Assembly: GCF_009429125.1 (NCBI RefSeq)
Contig: NZ_CP045529.1
Coordinates: 744,001-808,000, forward strand
DNA: 64,000 bases
Reading direction: 5' to 3'
From: Luteimicrobium xylanilyticum
GTDB lineage: Bacteria > Actinomycetota > Actinomycetes > Actinomycetales > Cellulomonadaceae
Notes under the pieces: model-generated
Told to the model about the DNA's origin: nothing
Seen by the model: only the letters and a program-made list of their open reading frames with translations
Database searches by the model: none
Translations under genes and position numbers: made by a program
Shown here: piece by piece, positions 55,400 through 64,000 of the stretch
How positions within the stretch are numbered: position 1 is the first letter of the stretch
Layout: every line of letters begins with the position of its first letter

Positions 55400-57463
55400 G
55401 TGACCAACCCGACCGTGACCGAGCTGCTCGAGCGCTCGCACCGCCTCGGCGCCGACCCCCGCAACACCAACTACGCGGGCGGCAACACGTCCGCCAAGGG
55501 CACCGAGCCCGACCCCGTGACCGGCGAGGACGTCGAGCTGCTGTGGGTCAAGGGCTCCGGCGGCGACCTCGGCACGCTGACCGAGCCGGGCCTGGCGGTG
55601 CTGCGCCTCGACCGGCTGCGCGCGCTCCCGGGCGTGTACCCGGGGGTCGAGCGCGAGGACGAGATGGTCGCCGCGTTCGACTACTGCCTGCACGGTCGCG
55701 GCGGCGCTGCGCCGTCGATCGACACCGCGATGCACGCGCTCGTCGACGCGGCGCACGTGGACCACCTGCACCCGGACTCGGGCATCGCGATCGCGACCGC
55801 CGCCGACGGCGAGGCGCTCACGGCCGAGATCTTCGACGGGAAGGTCGCGTGGGTGCCGTGGCGCCGGCCGGGGTTCCAGCTCGGGCTCGACATCGCCGCG
55901 ATCAAGGCCGAGAGCCCCGAGGTGGTCGGGGCGATCCTCGGCGGGCACGGCATCACCGCGTGGGGCGACACCTCGGCCGAGGCCGAGGAGCGCTCGCTCT
56001 GGATCATCCGCACCGCCGCGGCGTACCTCGCCGAGCACGGTCGGCCCGAGCCGTTCGGGGCGGTCCGTCCCGGCTTCGAGCCCCTGCCCGACGACGTCCG
56101 CCGCGCCCGGGCGGCGGCGCTCGCCCCCCACCTGCGCGGCCTCGCGTCGTCGGACCGGCCGCAGGTCGGGCACTTCACCGACAGCCCGGAGGTGCTGGAG
56201 TTCCTGGCCTCCGAGCGGCTCGCCGAGCTCGCCGCGCTCGGCACGAGCTGCCCCGACCACTTCCTGCGCACCAAGGTCAAGCCGCTCGTCGTCGACCTGC
56301 CCTCGGCCTCGAGCGTCGAGGACGTCGTCGCCCGGCTCCCCGAGCTGCACGACGCGTACCGCGCCGACTACACCGCCTACTACGAGCGCGGCGCCGCCGC
56401 GGCCCGGGCGCGCGGGGAGGAGCCGCCCGCGATGCGCGGTGCCGACCCGGCGATCGTCCTCGTGCCGGGCGTCGGGATGTTCAGCTACGGCGCCGACAAG
56501 CAGACCGCGCGGGTCGCGGGGGAGTTCTACGTCAACGCGATCAACGTCATGCGCGGCGCCGAGTCGGTCTCCACGTACGCGCCCATCGACGAGGCGGAGA
56601 AGTTCCGGATCGAGTACTGGGCCCTCGAGGAGGCCAAGCTCGCGCGCCGTCCCCGGCCCAAGCCCCTGGCGACCCGGATCGCCCTGGTGACCGGGGCGGC
56701 GTCGGGCATCGGTAAGGCCACGGCCACCCGGCTCGCCGCCGAGGGTGCGTGCGTCGTGATCGCCGACCTCGACCTCGCGAAGGCGCAAGCCGCAGCACGC
56801 GAGATCGGGGGCGACAGGGACACGGACGTCGCGATCGGCGTCCAGGCGGACGTCACCGACGAGGACCAGGTCCAGGCCGCGGTCGACGCCGCGGTGCTCG
56901 CGTTCGGCGGCCTCGACCTCGTCGTCAACAACGCGGGACTGTCCATCTCCAAGCCGCTGCTCGAGACCACGACGAAGGACTGGGACCTCCAGCACGACGT
57001 CATGGCCAAGGGCTCGTTCCTCGTCTCGCGGGCCGCGGCGCGCGTCCTGATCGACCAGGGGCTCGGCGGCGACATCGTCTACGTCTCGTCCAAGAACTCC
57101 GTCTTCGCGGGGCCCAACAACATCGCGTACTCCGCGACCAAGGCCGACCAGGCGCACCAGGTCCGCCTGCTCGCCGCCGAGCTCGGCGAGCACGGCGTCA
57201 AGGTCAACGGGATCAACCCCGACGGCGTCGTGCGCGGGTCCGGGATCTTCGCGGGCGGGTGGGGCGCCAAGCGCGCCGCGGTGTACGGCGTGTCCGAGGA
57301 CAAGCTCGGCGAGTTCTACGCGCAGCGGACCCTGCTCAAGCGCGAGGTGCTGCCCGAGCACGTCGCGAACGCGGTGTTCGTGCTCTGCACGTCCGACCTG
57401 GACCACACCACCGGCCTGCACGTGCCCGTCGACGCGGGCGTGGCCGCAGCGTTCCTGCGCTGA
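55400..57463 (+). CDS. rhaEW: Bifunctional rhamnulose-1-phosphate aldolase / lactaldehyde dehydrogenase
   Basis: 687 residues from a GTG at 55400 with GAGAGGCACG. The N-terminal class II aldolase domain (~1-400; NYAGGNTSAKGT, zinc motif HVDHLHPD, GHGITAWGDTSAEAEE) is fused to a short-chain dehydrogenase domain (~425-687; VTGAASGIGKATA, NNAG, YVSSKNS and the Tyr/Lys pair YSATK). Such fusions replace RhaD in many Actinobacteria, Bacillus and Bacteroidetes, splitting rhamnulose-1-phosphate to dihydroxyacetone phosphate and L-lactaldehyde and oxidising the latter to L-lactate. It lies between rhaI and rhaB in one operon. Confidence 0.9.
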   Translation: MTNPTVTELLERSHRLGADPRNTNYAGGNTSAKGTEPDPVTGEDVELLWVKGSGGDLGTLTEPGLAVLRLDRLRALPGVYPGVEREDEMVAAFDYCLHGRGGAAPSIDTAMHALVDAAHVDHLHPDSGIAIATAADGEALTAEIFDGKVAWVPWRRPGFQLGLDIAAIKAESPEVVGAILGGHGITAWGDTSAEAEERSLWIIRTAAAYLAEHGRPEPFGAVRPGFEPLPDDVRRARAAALAPHLRGLASSDRPQVGHFTDSPEVLEFLASERLAELAALGTSCPDHFLRTKVKPLVVDLPSASSVEDVVARLPELHDAYRADYTAYYERGAAAARARGEEPPAMRGADPAIVLVPGVGMFSYGADKQTARVAGEFYVNAINVMRGAESVSTYAPIDEAEKFRIEYWALEEAKLARRPRPKPLATRIALVTGAASGIGKATATRLAAEGACVVIADLDLAKAQAAAREIGGDRDTDVAIGVQADVTDEDQVQAAVDAAVLAFGGLDLVVNNAGLSISKPLLETTTKDWDLQHDVMAKGSFLVSRAAARVLIDQGLGGDIVYVSSKNSVFAGPNNIAYSATKADQAHQVRLLAAELGEHGVKVNGINPDGVVRGSGIFAGGWGAKRAAVYGVSEDKLGEFYAQRTLLKREVLPEHVANAVFVLCTSDLDHTTGLHVPVDAGVAAAFLR

Positions 57464-57466
57464 GCC

Positions 57467-58945
57467 GTGAGCACCGTGAGAAGCGCGCACCCGGGCGGGG
57501 CCGTCGCCGCGGTCGACCTGGGCGCCACGAGCGGTCGGGTCGTCGTCGGGACGTTCGAGCCTGCCGGCAGAGGCGCGGCGGCCGGTCGCGGCGCGCGCCT
57601 GAGCCTGAAGCACGTGGCCCGGTTCCCCAACGACCCGGTCCGCACCCCCGACGGCCTGCACTGGGACCTCCTCGGCCTCTACCGGGGGGTGCTCGCCGGG
57701 CTCGCGCAGGCCGAGCGGGAGCAGCCCGGCGAGCTCGTCAGCGTCGGCGTCGACTCGTGGGCCGTGGACTACGCGCTCCTGCGCGGGGGCGCCGTCCTCG
57801 GGATCCCCTACCACTACCGGGACGAGCGGACGGCGGCCGGGGTCGAGGCGGTGCACGCCGTCGTCGGGCCGTCCGACCTGTACGCGCGCAACGGCCTCCA
57901 GCACCTGCCGTTCAACACCGTCTTCCAGCTCGCGGTCGACCGGGCACGCGGGCTGCTCGACGCCACCGACCAGGTGCTGCTCGTCCCCGACCTGCTGACC
58001 TACTGGCTGACGGGCGAGGTCGGGGCCGAGCGCACCAACGCGTCCACGACCGGGCTGCTCGACGTCCGGACGGGGGAGTGGGACCGCGAGCTCGCCGCGC
58101 TCGTCGGCGTGCCCGCGCGGGTGCTGCCGCCGCTCGTCGAGCCCGGGTCCGGGCGCGGTGTGCTCTCGCGCGAGGTCGCGGACGTCGTCGGGCGGGCGCT
58201 GCCCGTGACGGCGGTCGGCTCGCACGACACCGCGTCCGCCGTCGTCGCCGTCCCCGCGACCGACCGCGACGTCGCGTACGTGTCCTGCGGGACCTGGGGA
58301 CTCGTCGGGCTCGAGCTCGACGCCCCCGTGCTCACCGAGGACGCCCGCGTCGCCGGGTTCACCAACGAGGGCGGCGTCGACGGGCGCGTGCGGTTCCTCC
58401 ACAACGTCATGGGCCTCTGGCTGCTGTCCGAGTCGATCCGGTCCTGGGACCGGGCCGCCACACCCGCCCAGCAGTCCAGCACGCTCCAGTCGCTCCTCGC
58501 CGCGGCCGCCGACGTCACCGGACCCGTGCCCGTCTTCGACGTCGACGACGCGCGGTTCCTCGCGCCCGGCGACCTCCCCGCCCGGATCGCGGGCTGGTTC
58601 GACGAACGCGGGCTGGCCGCGCCGTCGTCGCGCCCCGCCCTCGTCCGCAGCATCGTCGAGAGCCTCGCCCAGGCCTTCGCCGACGCCGTCGCCACCGCGG
58701 CCCGGCTCGCCGGCCGTCCCGTGCGGGCCGTCCACGTCATGGGCGGCGGCGCGCAGAACACGCTCCTGTGCCAGGCGCTCGCGGACCGGTCCGGGCTGCC
58801 CGTCCTCGCCGGGCCCGTCGAGGCGACCGCGATCGGCAACGTCCTCGTCCAGGCCCGGGCCCACGGGCTGGTGAGCGGTGACCTCGAGTCGCTGCGCGCC
58901 GTCGTCGTCGAGTCCTTCCCTCCCGTCCGCTACGAGACCCGATAG
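57467..58945 (+). CDS. rhaB: Rhamnulokinase
   Basis: A 492-residue FGGY-family kinase starting 3 bp after the aldolase stop, with [17 protein letters not shown] is the phosphate-1 motif, [13 protein letters not shown] the sugar-site region, and [12 protein letters not shown] and [16 protein letters not shown] the later ATPase motifs. It phosphorylates L-rhamnulose with ATP to the substrate of the fused aldolase upstream. There is no separate ribosome site of note, so translation probably depends on the upstream gene. Confidence 0.9.
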   Translation: MSTVRSAHPGGAVAAVDLGATSGRVVVGTFEPAGRGAAAGRGARLSLKHVARFPNDPVRTPDGLHWDLLGLYRGVLAGLAQAEREQPGELVSVGVDSWAVDYALLRGGAVLGIPYHYRDERTAAGVEAVHAVVGPSDLYARNGLQHLPFNTVFQLAVDRARGLLDATDQVLLVPDLLTYWLTGEVGAERTNASTTGLLDVRTGEWDRELAALVGVPARVLPPLVEPGSGRGVLSREVADVVGRALPVTAVGSHDTASAVVAVPATDRDVAYVSCGTWGLVGLELDAPVLTEDARVAGFTNEGGVDGRVRFLHNVMGLWLLSESIRSWDRAATPAQQSSTLQSLLAAAADVTGPVPVFDVDDARFLAPGDLPARIAGWFDERGLAAPSSRPALVRSIVESLAQAFADAVATAARLAGRPVRAVHVMGGGAQNTLLCQALADRSGLPVLAGPVEATAIGNVLVQARAHGLVSGDLESLRAVVVESFPPVRYETR

Positions 58946-58956
58946 GTGGTCCACCC

Positions 58957-60213
58957 GTGGTCCAGCGTCAGCTGCCCCGTCCCGCCGAGCTCCGTGAGCT
59001 CGTCCGCTTCAAGCGTCCCGACCTCGACGCCCGACGGCGCCGGCTCGCCTCCGCGCTGACGATCGAGGACCTGCGCACCCTCGCCAAGCGTCGGACGCCA
59101 CGCGCCGCGTTCGACTACACCGACGGTGCCGCGGAGGGCGAGCTCTCGCTCGGCCGTGCGCGCCAGGCGTTCCAGGACGTCGAGCTGCACCCGTCGATCC
59201 TGCGCGACGTGTCGACCGTGGACACGTTGCGGTCGGTGTTCGGCGGGCCGTCGGCGCTGCCGTTCGGGATCGCGCCCACCGGGTTCACGCGCCTCATGCA
59301 GACCGAGGGCGAGATCGCGGGCGCGGGGGCGGCGGGGGCCGCCGGGATCCCGTTCACGCTCTCGACGCTCGGCACCACGTCGATCGAGGACGTCAAGGCC
59401 GCCAACCCGCACGGCCGGAACTGGTTCCAGCTCTACGTCATGCGCGACCGCGAGGTCTCGTACGACCTCGTGCGCCGCGCCGCGGCGGCCGGGTTCGACA
59501 CCCTGTTCTTCACGGTCGACACCCCCGTCGCGGGGGCCCGGCTGCGCGACAAGCGCAACGGCTTCTCCATCCCGCCGCAGCTCACCCTGCGGACCGTGCT
59601 CGACGCGGCCCCGCGCCCCTGGTGGTGGTTCGACCTCCTCACCACGCCCACGCTCGAGTTCGCGTCGCTCACCTCGACGGGCGGGACGGTCGGCGAGCTG
59701 CTCGACGCCGCCATGGACCCGTCGATCTCGTTCGACGACCTCGCGATCATCCGGGACCTGTGGCCGAACAAGATCGTCGTCAAGGGCGTGCAGAACGTCG
59801 AGGACTCCCGCCGGCTCGCCGACCTCGGCGTCGACGGGATCGTGCTGTCCAACCACGGCGGCCGCCAGCTCGACCGCGCGCCCGTGCCGTTCCACCTGCT
59901 CCCGCACGTCGTGCGCGAGGTCGGGTCGGACCTCGAGGTCGCGATCGACACCGGCATCATGAACGGCGCCGACGTCGTCGCGTCCGTCGCGCTCGGCGCG
60001 CGGTTCACGCTGATCGGGCGCGCGTACCTGTACGGGCTCATGGCGGGCGGGCGCGCGGGCGTCGACCGGACGATCGAGATCCTGAGCGACCAGGTCGTGC
60101 GGACCATGAAGCTCCTCCAGGTCGCGAGCCTCGACGAGCTGACGCCCGCGCACGTCACGCAGCTCGCGCGGCTCGTGCCGGTGCGCTCCGACCTCGCGGC
60201 GGTCCCCGTCTGA
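58957..60213 (+). CDS. FMN-dependent alpha-hydroxy-acid oxidase, L-lactate dehydrogenase-like
   Basis: 418 residues, starting with a GTG 11 bp after rhaB. The TIM-barrel FMN enzyme has [29 protein letters not shown], and the catalytic-His segment [16 protein letters not shown]. It is close to LldD and lactate 2-monooxygenase. In this operon it should turn the L-lactate made from lactaldehyde into pyruvate, thereby completing rhamnose degradation. LldD-type respiration and oxygen-dependent oxidation cannot be told apart by sequence alone. Confidence 0.85.
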   Translation: MVQRQLPRPAELRELVRFKRPDLDARRRRLASALTIEDLRTLAKRRTPRAAFDYTDGAAEGELSLGRARQAFQDVELHPSILRDVSTVDTLRSVFGGPSALPFGIAPTGFTRLMQTEGEIAGAGAAGAAGIPFTLSTLGTTSIEDVKAANPHGRNWFQLYVMRDREVSYDLVRRAAAAGFDTLFFTVDTPVAGARLRDKRNGFSIPPQLTLRTVLDAAPRPWWWFDLLTTPTLEFASLTSTGGTVGELLDAAMDPSISFDDLAIIRDLWPNKIVVKGVQNVEDSRRLADLGVDGIVLSNHGGRQLDRAPVPFHLLPHVVREVGSDLEVAIDTGIMNGADVVASVALGARFTLIGRAYLYGLMAGGRAGVDRTIEILSDQVVRTMKLLQVASLDELTPAHVTQLARLVPVRSDLAAVPV

Positions 60214-60258
60214 CCCCCTTTCGCCGACGGTGACGCCGCGTCCCCCTACGCTGGGGCC

Positions 60259-60918
60259 ATGCCGGGCGACGCGGGGTCAGGGCCGAAGCAGGGGCGGCGC
60301 GGGCGCCGTCCGGCGGGGGAGGACACCCGCGGGCTGATCCTCGATGCCGCGCGTGCCGAGTTCGCCGAGCGTGGGTTCGACGCGACGAGCATGCGGGGCG
60401 TCGCGCGCCGCGCCGGCGTGGACCCGGCGCTGGTCCGGCACTACTTCGACTCCAAGGCGGACCTGCTCGCGGCCGGGCTCGTGCCGGGCGGCGTCGATCC
60501 GCGCGTCGTCGTAGGTGCGGTCGCGGCGGGGCCGCGCGACGCCGTCGGCGAGCAGCTGGTTCGCCTCGTCCTGAGCGTGTGGGACACCCCCGACGGTCGG
60601 GCTCGGCTGCGGGCCGTGCTGTCGGGGGCGCTGTCGGCGGACCCCGCCGCGGCGGTGTTCGTCGACTACCTGCGGCGGACGGTCTTCGGGAGCCTCGCGG
60701 CCGGGCTCGAGGCGCCCGACGCGGACCTCCGGGTCGGCCTGGTCGCCTCGCAGGTGGTCGGGCTGCTCGTCACCCGCCTCGTGATCGGCCTGGAGCCGCT
60801 CGCGTCGCTGCCCGCGGACGGCGTCGTCGCGCTCGTCGGGCCCACGCTCCAGCACTACCTCACGGGAGACCTTGCCGTCGTCGCGCCGGAGGAGCAGAAT
60901 TCCCCACATGGGGAATGA
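60259..60918 (+). CDS. TetR-family regulator
   Basis: 219 residues with an N-terminal HTH (TSMRGVARRAGVDPALVRHYFDSK) and a C-terminal ligand domain. The region before the ATG shows TACGCT about 12 nt upstream, compatible with a near-leaderless message. It overlaps the ABC ATPase gene by 11 nt, which indicates local control of the exporter, probably relieved by a drug-like or toxic compound. Confidence 0.88.
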   Translation: MPGDAGSGPKQGRRGRRPAGEDTRGLILDAARAEFAERGFDATSMRGVARRAGVDPALVRHYFDSKADLLAAGLVPGGVDPRVVVGAVAAGPRDAVGEQLVRLVLSVWDTPDGRARLRAVLSGALSADPAAAVFVDYLRRTVFGSLAAGLEAPDADLRVGLVASQVVGLLVTRLVIGLEPLASLPADGVVALVGPTLQHYLTGDLAVVAPEEQNSPHGE

Positions 60919-61636
60919 AGAGCTGGCTACTGCCGTCGACGTCGCCGGGCTCACGGTCCGGCGTGGTCCGCACACCGTCCTCGACGGCCTCGACCTCCGG
61001 ATCCCGGCGGGCCGGGTCGTCGGGCTCCTCGGGCCCAGCGGCGCCGGCAAGACGACGCTCCTCCGGGCGATCGTCGGCGTCCAGCAGGTGCACGGCGGCC
61101 GTGTCACGGTGCTCGGCCGGCCCGCGGGCGCCCCCGAGCTGCGGCGCCGGGTCGGCTACGTGACCCAGGCGCCGAGCATCTACACGGACCTCACCGTGAC
61201 CGAGAACCTCCGCTACTTCGCGACCGTGCTGCGAGCGCCGTCCGACGACGTCGACCGCGTGCTCGACCAGGTCGACCTCGGCCGGTACGCGCGCACCCGG
61301 GCGGGCGACCTGTCGGGCGGGGAGCGGTCGCGCGTCTCGCTCGCGGCGGCCCTCCTGGGCGCGCCGGAGCTGCTCGTGCTCGACGAGCCGACCGTCGGCC
61401 TCGACCCGGTGCTCCGTCGCGACCTGTGGGACCTGTTCGGGCGGCTGCGCGACGACGGCACCAGCCTCCTCGTGTCGAGCCACGTGATGGACGAGGCGAG
61501 CCGCTGCGACCGGCTCCTCCTGATGCGCGACGGCGCGCTCGTCGCGGACGCGACCGAGGCCGAGCTGCTCGCGCGGACCGGGGCGGACGACGTCGAGCAC
61601 GCGTTCCTCGCGCTCGTCGAGGAGGGCGTGCGATGA
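60908..61636 (+). CDS. ABC exporter ATP-binding protein
   Basis: 242 residues from the ATG at 60908, overlapping the TetR gene. Walker A GPSGAGKTT, signature LSGGERSRVS, Walker B LLVLDEPTVGLD and H-loop SSHVMDEA are all intact. It is of the multidrug / ABC-2 class and pairs with the permease whose start overlaps its stop (ATGA). Confidence 0.9.
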   Translation: MGNEELATAVDVAGLTVRRGPHTVLDGLDLRIPAGRVVGLLGPSGAGKTTLLRAIVGVQQVHGGRVTVLGRPAGAPELRRRVGYVTQAPSIYTDLTVTENLRYFATVLRAPSDDVDRVLDQVDLGRYARTRAGDLSGGERSRVSLAAALLGAPELLVLDEPTVGLDPVLRRDLWDLFGRLRDDGTSLLVSSHVMDEASRCDRLLLMRDGALVADATEAELLARTGADDVEHAFLALVEEGVR

Positions 61637-62364
61637 CCCCGGCCCTCACCGCGGCGACCGCGCGGCGCGTCCTCGCCCAGCTCCGCCACGACCCGCGGAC
61701 CATCGCCCTGATCGTCCTGCTCCCGTGCGTGCTCCTCGGGCTGATCGCGTGGATGTTCCACGGCACACCCGTGCTCGACCAGTTCGGGCCGATCCTCGTC
61801 GCGCTGTTCCCGCTCATCGTGATGTTCCTGGTCACGAGCGTCGCCACGTTGCGCGAGCGCACCTCGGGGACGCTCGAGCGGCTCATGGCGTCACCGCTCG
61901 GCAAGGGCGACTTCGTGGGCGGGTACGCGCTCGCCTTCGGGGTGGTCGCCGTCGTGCAGGCGCTCGTCGTGACCGGCTTCGCGGTGTGGGTGTGCGGCAT
62001 GGACGTGCACGGCTCGCTCGGGGCGGTCGTCCTCGTCGCCGTGCTCGATGCCGTCCTCGGCTGCACGCTCGGGCTCGCGGCCTCGGCGGTCGCACGCACC
62101 GAGTTCCAGGCCGTGCAGATGATGCCGCTGATCGTCTTCCCGCAGCTCGTCGTGTGCGGGCTGCTCATGCCGCGCGACGAGATGCCGACGGTCCTCGAGT
62201 GGATCTCGCGCGCGTTCCCGCTCACCTACGGCGTCGACGCGATGCAGCACCTCGCCGCGGGGAGCTCGCTCGGCGACGTCGCCGGCGACGTCGCGGTGAT
62301 CGTCGCGTTCCTGGCGGGCGCCGTCGTCGTCGGCGGGCTCACGCTGCGCCGTCGGACTCCCTGA
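61633..62364 (+). CDS. ABC-2-type exporter permease
   Basis: A 243-residue membrane protein with six hydrophobic segments and the ABC-2 layout (VTSVATLRERTSGTLERLMASPL in the coupling region, FPQLVVCGLLMPRDEMP near the end). It forms the channel for the upstream ATPase. Its stop lies within a terminator hairpin shared with the convergent trkA gene. Confidence 0.88.
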   Translation: MTPALTAATARRVLAQLRHDPRTIALIVLLPCVLLGLIAWMFHGTPVLDQFGPILVALFPLIVMFLVTSVATLRERTSGTLERLMASPLGKGDFVGGYALAFGVVAVVQALVVTGFAVWVCGMDVHGSLGAVVLVAVLDAVLGCTLGLAASAVARTEFQAVQMMPLIVFPQLVVCGLLMPRDEMPTVLEWISRAFPLTYGVDAMQHLAAGSSLGDVAGDVAVIVAFLAGAVVVGGLTLRRRTP

Positions 62365-62379
62365 GCGGCGCGCTCAGGG
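62359..62379. terminator. Bidirectional terminator overlapping two convergent stop codons
   Basis: CCCTGAGCG (62359-62367) pairs with CGCTCAGGG (62371-62379) around GCG. The TGA of the permease and the TCA of trkA are part of the stem. Confidence 0.75.
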
Positions 62380-63090
62380 CCGGGCGCCGAACCGCTCGAG
62401 CAGCTCCGCGGGACCGGACACGATGAGCAGGTCGGTGGGGGAGATGCGGGTCTCCGGGGTCGCGTACTGGAACTCGACCCCGGGCGACTTCACACCGATG
62501 ATCGTCACGCCGTACTTGGACCGGACCTTCGACTGCTCGAGCGTGAACCCGTGCGTCTCCTTCGGGGGGCGCATCTTCACGATCGTGAAGCCGTCCTCGA
62601 CCTCGATGTAGTCGAGCAGCTTCCCGGAGACGAGGTGCGCGACCCGGTTCCCGGCGTCGGCCTCGGGGAAGACGACGTGGTGCGCGCCGATGCGCTGCAG
62701 GATGCGGCCGTGCTCCGCGGAGATGGCCTTGGCCCAGATCTGCGGGGTCCCGAGGTCGACGAGGTTGCCCGTGATGAGGACGGACGCCTCGAGCGCCGTC
62801 CCCACGGCCACGATCGCGACCGAGAAGTCGCGTGCCCCGATCTGCTCGAGCGCCTCGGGGTTGGACGCGTCCGCCTCGACGAGCGCGAGCCGGCCCGACC
62901 ACTGCGACACGAGGTCCGGGTTCTTCTCGGCGACGAGGACGTCCTGGCCGAGCCTGTCGAGCGAGGTCGCGATGGACTGCCCGAAGCGGCCGAGACCGAC
63001 CACGAGAACGCCGGCCGCACGCTCCTCGGCACGGGGCCGCAGCTCGCGGACGCGCGGGTCCAGGTTCTTCGCGGTGGTGCTGTCAGCCAA
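62374..63090 (-). CDS. trkA: TrkA-type potassium uptake regulatory subunit
   Basis: 238 residues from a TTG at 63090, which overlaps the trkH stop by 8 nt and has GAGGAGAGG upstream. A Rossmann RCK_N domain (VLVVGLGRFGQSIATSL, ALVEADASNPEAL) and an RCK_C domain (~150-230) are present, the KtrA/TrkA pattern that gates the membrane subunit in response to nucleotides. Confidence 0.9.
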   Translation of the reverse strand: MADSTTAKNLDPRVRELRPRAEERAAGVLVVGLGRFGQSIATSLDRLGQDVLVAEKNPDLVSQWSGRLALVEADASNPEALEQIGARDFSVAIVAVGTALEASVLITGNLVDLGTPQIWAKAISAEHGRILQRIGAHHVVFPEADAGNRVAHLVSGKLLDYIEVEDGFTIVKMRPPKETHGFTLEQSKVRSKYGVTIIGVKSPGVEFQYATPETRISPTDLLIVSGPAELLERFGARP

Positions 63091-64000
63091 TGATCGGCCT
63101 CTCCTCGGGCATCCGGATGACGCGGCGGCGGCTGCGGAGCGCGAGCGCCGCGCCCAGGGTCATCGTCCCGGTGCGGCCGACGAACATCAACACGACCAGC
63201 ACGTACTTGCCGCTGTCGGGCAGCAGCGGTGTGACCCCGGTGGACAGGCCGCACGTCGCGAACGCGGAGATCACCTCGTAGAGGACGACGTCGAGCCGCC
63301 ACCCGGTGATCTCCAGCAGCAGCAGGCTCGACACGAGCACGGCGGTCGCGCCGACGAACGTCACCGCGATCGCGAGGCGGATCGTCTCGGCCGGGACCCG
63401 GCGCCGGAAGACCTCGATGTCGCGGTCGCCACGGGCCTCCGCGATGATCGCCAGGAGCATCACGGCGAGCGTCGTGACCTTGATGCCGCCCGCGGTCGAG
63501 GCGCTGCCGCCGCCCACGAACATGAGGGCGTCGGTGATGAGCCAGCTCGTCTCGTGCATGTTCCCGATGTCCACGGTCGAGAACCCCGCCGACCGCGGCA
63601 TCACGCCCTGGAAGAGCGAGGCCAGGATCTTGTCGGGGACCGACAGGGGCCCGAACGTCCCGGGGTTCGTCCACTCGAGGGCGAGGAACAGCACGGCGGC
63701 GACCGCGACGAGGATGCCGCCGGTCACGAGCGTGAGCTTCGCGTGCAGCGAGAGGCGGGACAGCCGACGGCGGTTCCGCATGATGTTGAGGATCACGGGG
63801 AAGCCGAGCGAGCCGATGAACACGCCGATCATGATCGGCAGGCAGAGCGCCCAGTCGCCCACGTGCCCGTCGAGGCCCTCGACGGTCGGCACGAAGCCCG
63901 CGTTGTTGAAGGCGGAGACCCCGTAGAACACGGCGTGCCAGGCAGCGTCGCCCACGGACTCGCGGAGCGCGAGGAAGCGGGGGAAGAGGAGCAGCGCGAC
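63083..64000 (-). CDS. trkH: TrkH/KtrB-type potassium transporter (5' end outside the window)
   Basis: The frame stays open to the right edge, so the start lies beyond 64000. The 306 visible residues include pore-loop segments SAFNNAGFVP, SAGFSTVD and SAFATCGLSTG, the filter-like GGGSASTAGGIKV, and about seven hydrophobic helices, ending EERPIIG. It takes up K+ together with TrkA. Confidence 0.9.
   Translation of the reverse strand, partial: VALLLFPRFLALRESVGDAAWHAVFYGVSAFNNAGFVPTVEGLDGHVGDWALCLPIMIGVFIGSLGFPVILNIMRNRRRLSRLSLHAKLTLVTGGILVAVAAVLFLALEWTNPGTFGPLSVPDKILASLFQGVMPRSAGFSTVDIGNMHETSWLITDALMFVGGGSASTAGGIKVTTLAVMLLAIIAEARGDRDIEVFRRRVPAETIRLAIAVTFVGATAVLVSSLLLLEITGWRLDVVLYEVISAFATCGLSTGVTPLLPDSGKYVLVVLMFVGRTGTMTLGAALALRSRRRVIRMPEERPIIG

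Noticed and set aside
54143-58954. Long minus-strand open frame (about 1600 codons) opposite the rhamnose operon
   Set aside because: It covers rhaI, the fused aldolase and rhaB, which have clear motifs; the antisense translation has no recognisable fold.

Overview
The window is very GC-rich DNA (roughly 70% or more by eye, not computed) with near-universal G/C third codon positions, many GTG and TTG starts, LacI, ROK and MocR regulators, and an unusually dense set of secreted glycoside hydrolases. This fits a plant-biomass-degrading actinobacterium, most likely of the Cellulomonas / Cellulosimicrobium / Isoptericola / Promicromonospora kind (inference from gene content, not a database match).

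Layout. 1-15.4 kb: the tail of a secreted Ig-domain protein; a GH95-like glycosidase; a surface beta-helix protein; an ECF sigma factor fused to a CBM42 (AbfB) module; a very large enzyme with two GH43 domains; then a ROK regulator translationally coupled to a single-domain sugar ABC ATPase. 15.6-19.7 kb: a ChvE/MmsA/MmsB-type monosaccharide importer. 19.8-32.2 kb: an operon with a cupin (MPI-like), a DUF4432 epimerase-like protein, a RhaT-RhaP-RhaQ-RhaS-type importer, a LacI regulator, an MDR dehydrogenase, and then a second GH95-like enzyme. 32.3-36.4 kb: a MocR regulator divergent from a Tm-1-like / PEP-hydrolase-like / cupin operon. 36.5-47.7 kb: GH43, GH3 and GH8 enzymes, a ROK regulator and an alpha/beta hydrolase. 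47.8-53 kb: an IS256-type transposase remnant, then a divergent GH10 xylanase and a GH39/GH30-like enzyme whose CBM13 tails form a 444-bp, almost perfect inverted repeat around a 3.56-kb segment. 53-60.2 kb: a LacI regulator divergent from a complete L-rhamnose pathway (rhaI, fused aldolase/dehydrogenase, rhaB, alpha-hydroxy-acid oxidase). 60.2-64 kb: a TetR-ABC exporter operon and a TrkA/TrkH potassium system, cut by the window end.

How it fits together. Secreted GH10, GH8, GH3 and GH43 enzymes should cut and debranch (arabino)xylan, and the GH95-like enzymes should act on terminal deoxy- or arabino-type sugars of other side chains. Released sugars enter through the ChvE/Mms and RhaSTPQ-type importers, and rhamnose is taken to dihydroxyacetone phosphate, lactate and pyruvate. 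Control appears layered. A shared 15-bp LacI-type operator links the double-GH43, GH10 and GH39-like genes although they are about 37 kb apart. TTCA/TGAA palindromes mark the two rhamnose-type operons. A membrane-tethered sigma factor with an arabinose-binding-type domain may sense substrate directly.

The most unusual items are the potentially invertible GH10/GH39-like cassette, the sigma-CBM42 fusion, and the two-gene bacterial counterpart of the plant Tm-1 antiviral protein architecture. No tRNA, rRNA, CRISPR array or intact mobile element was seen.
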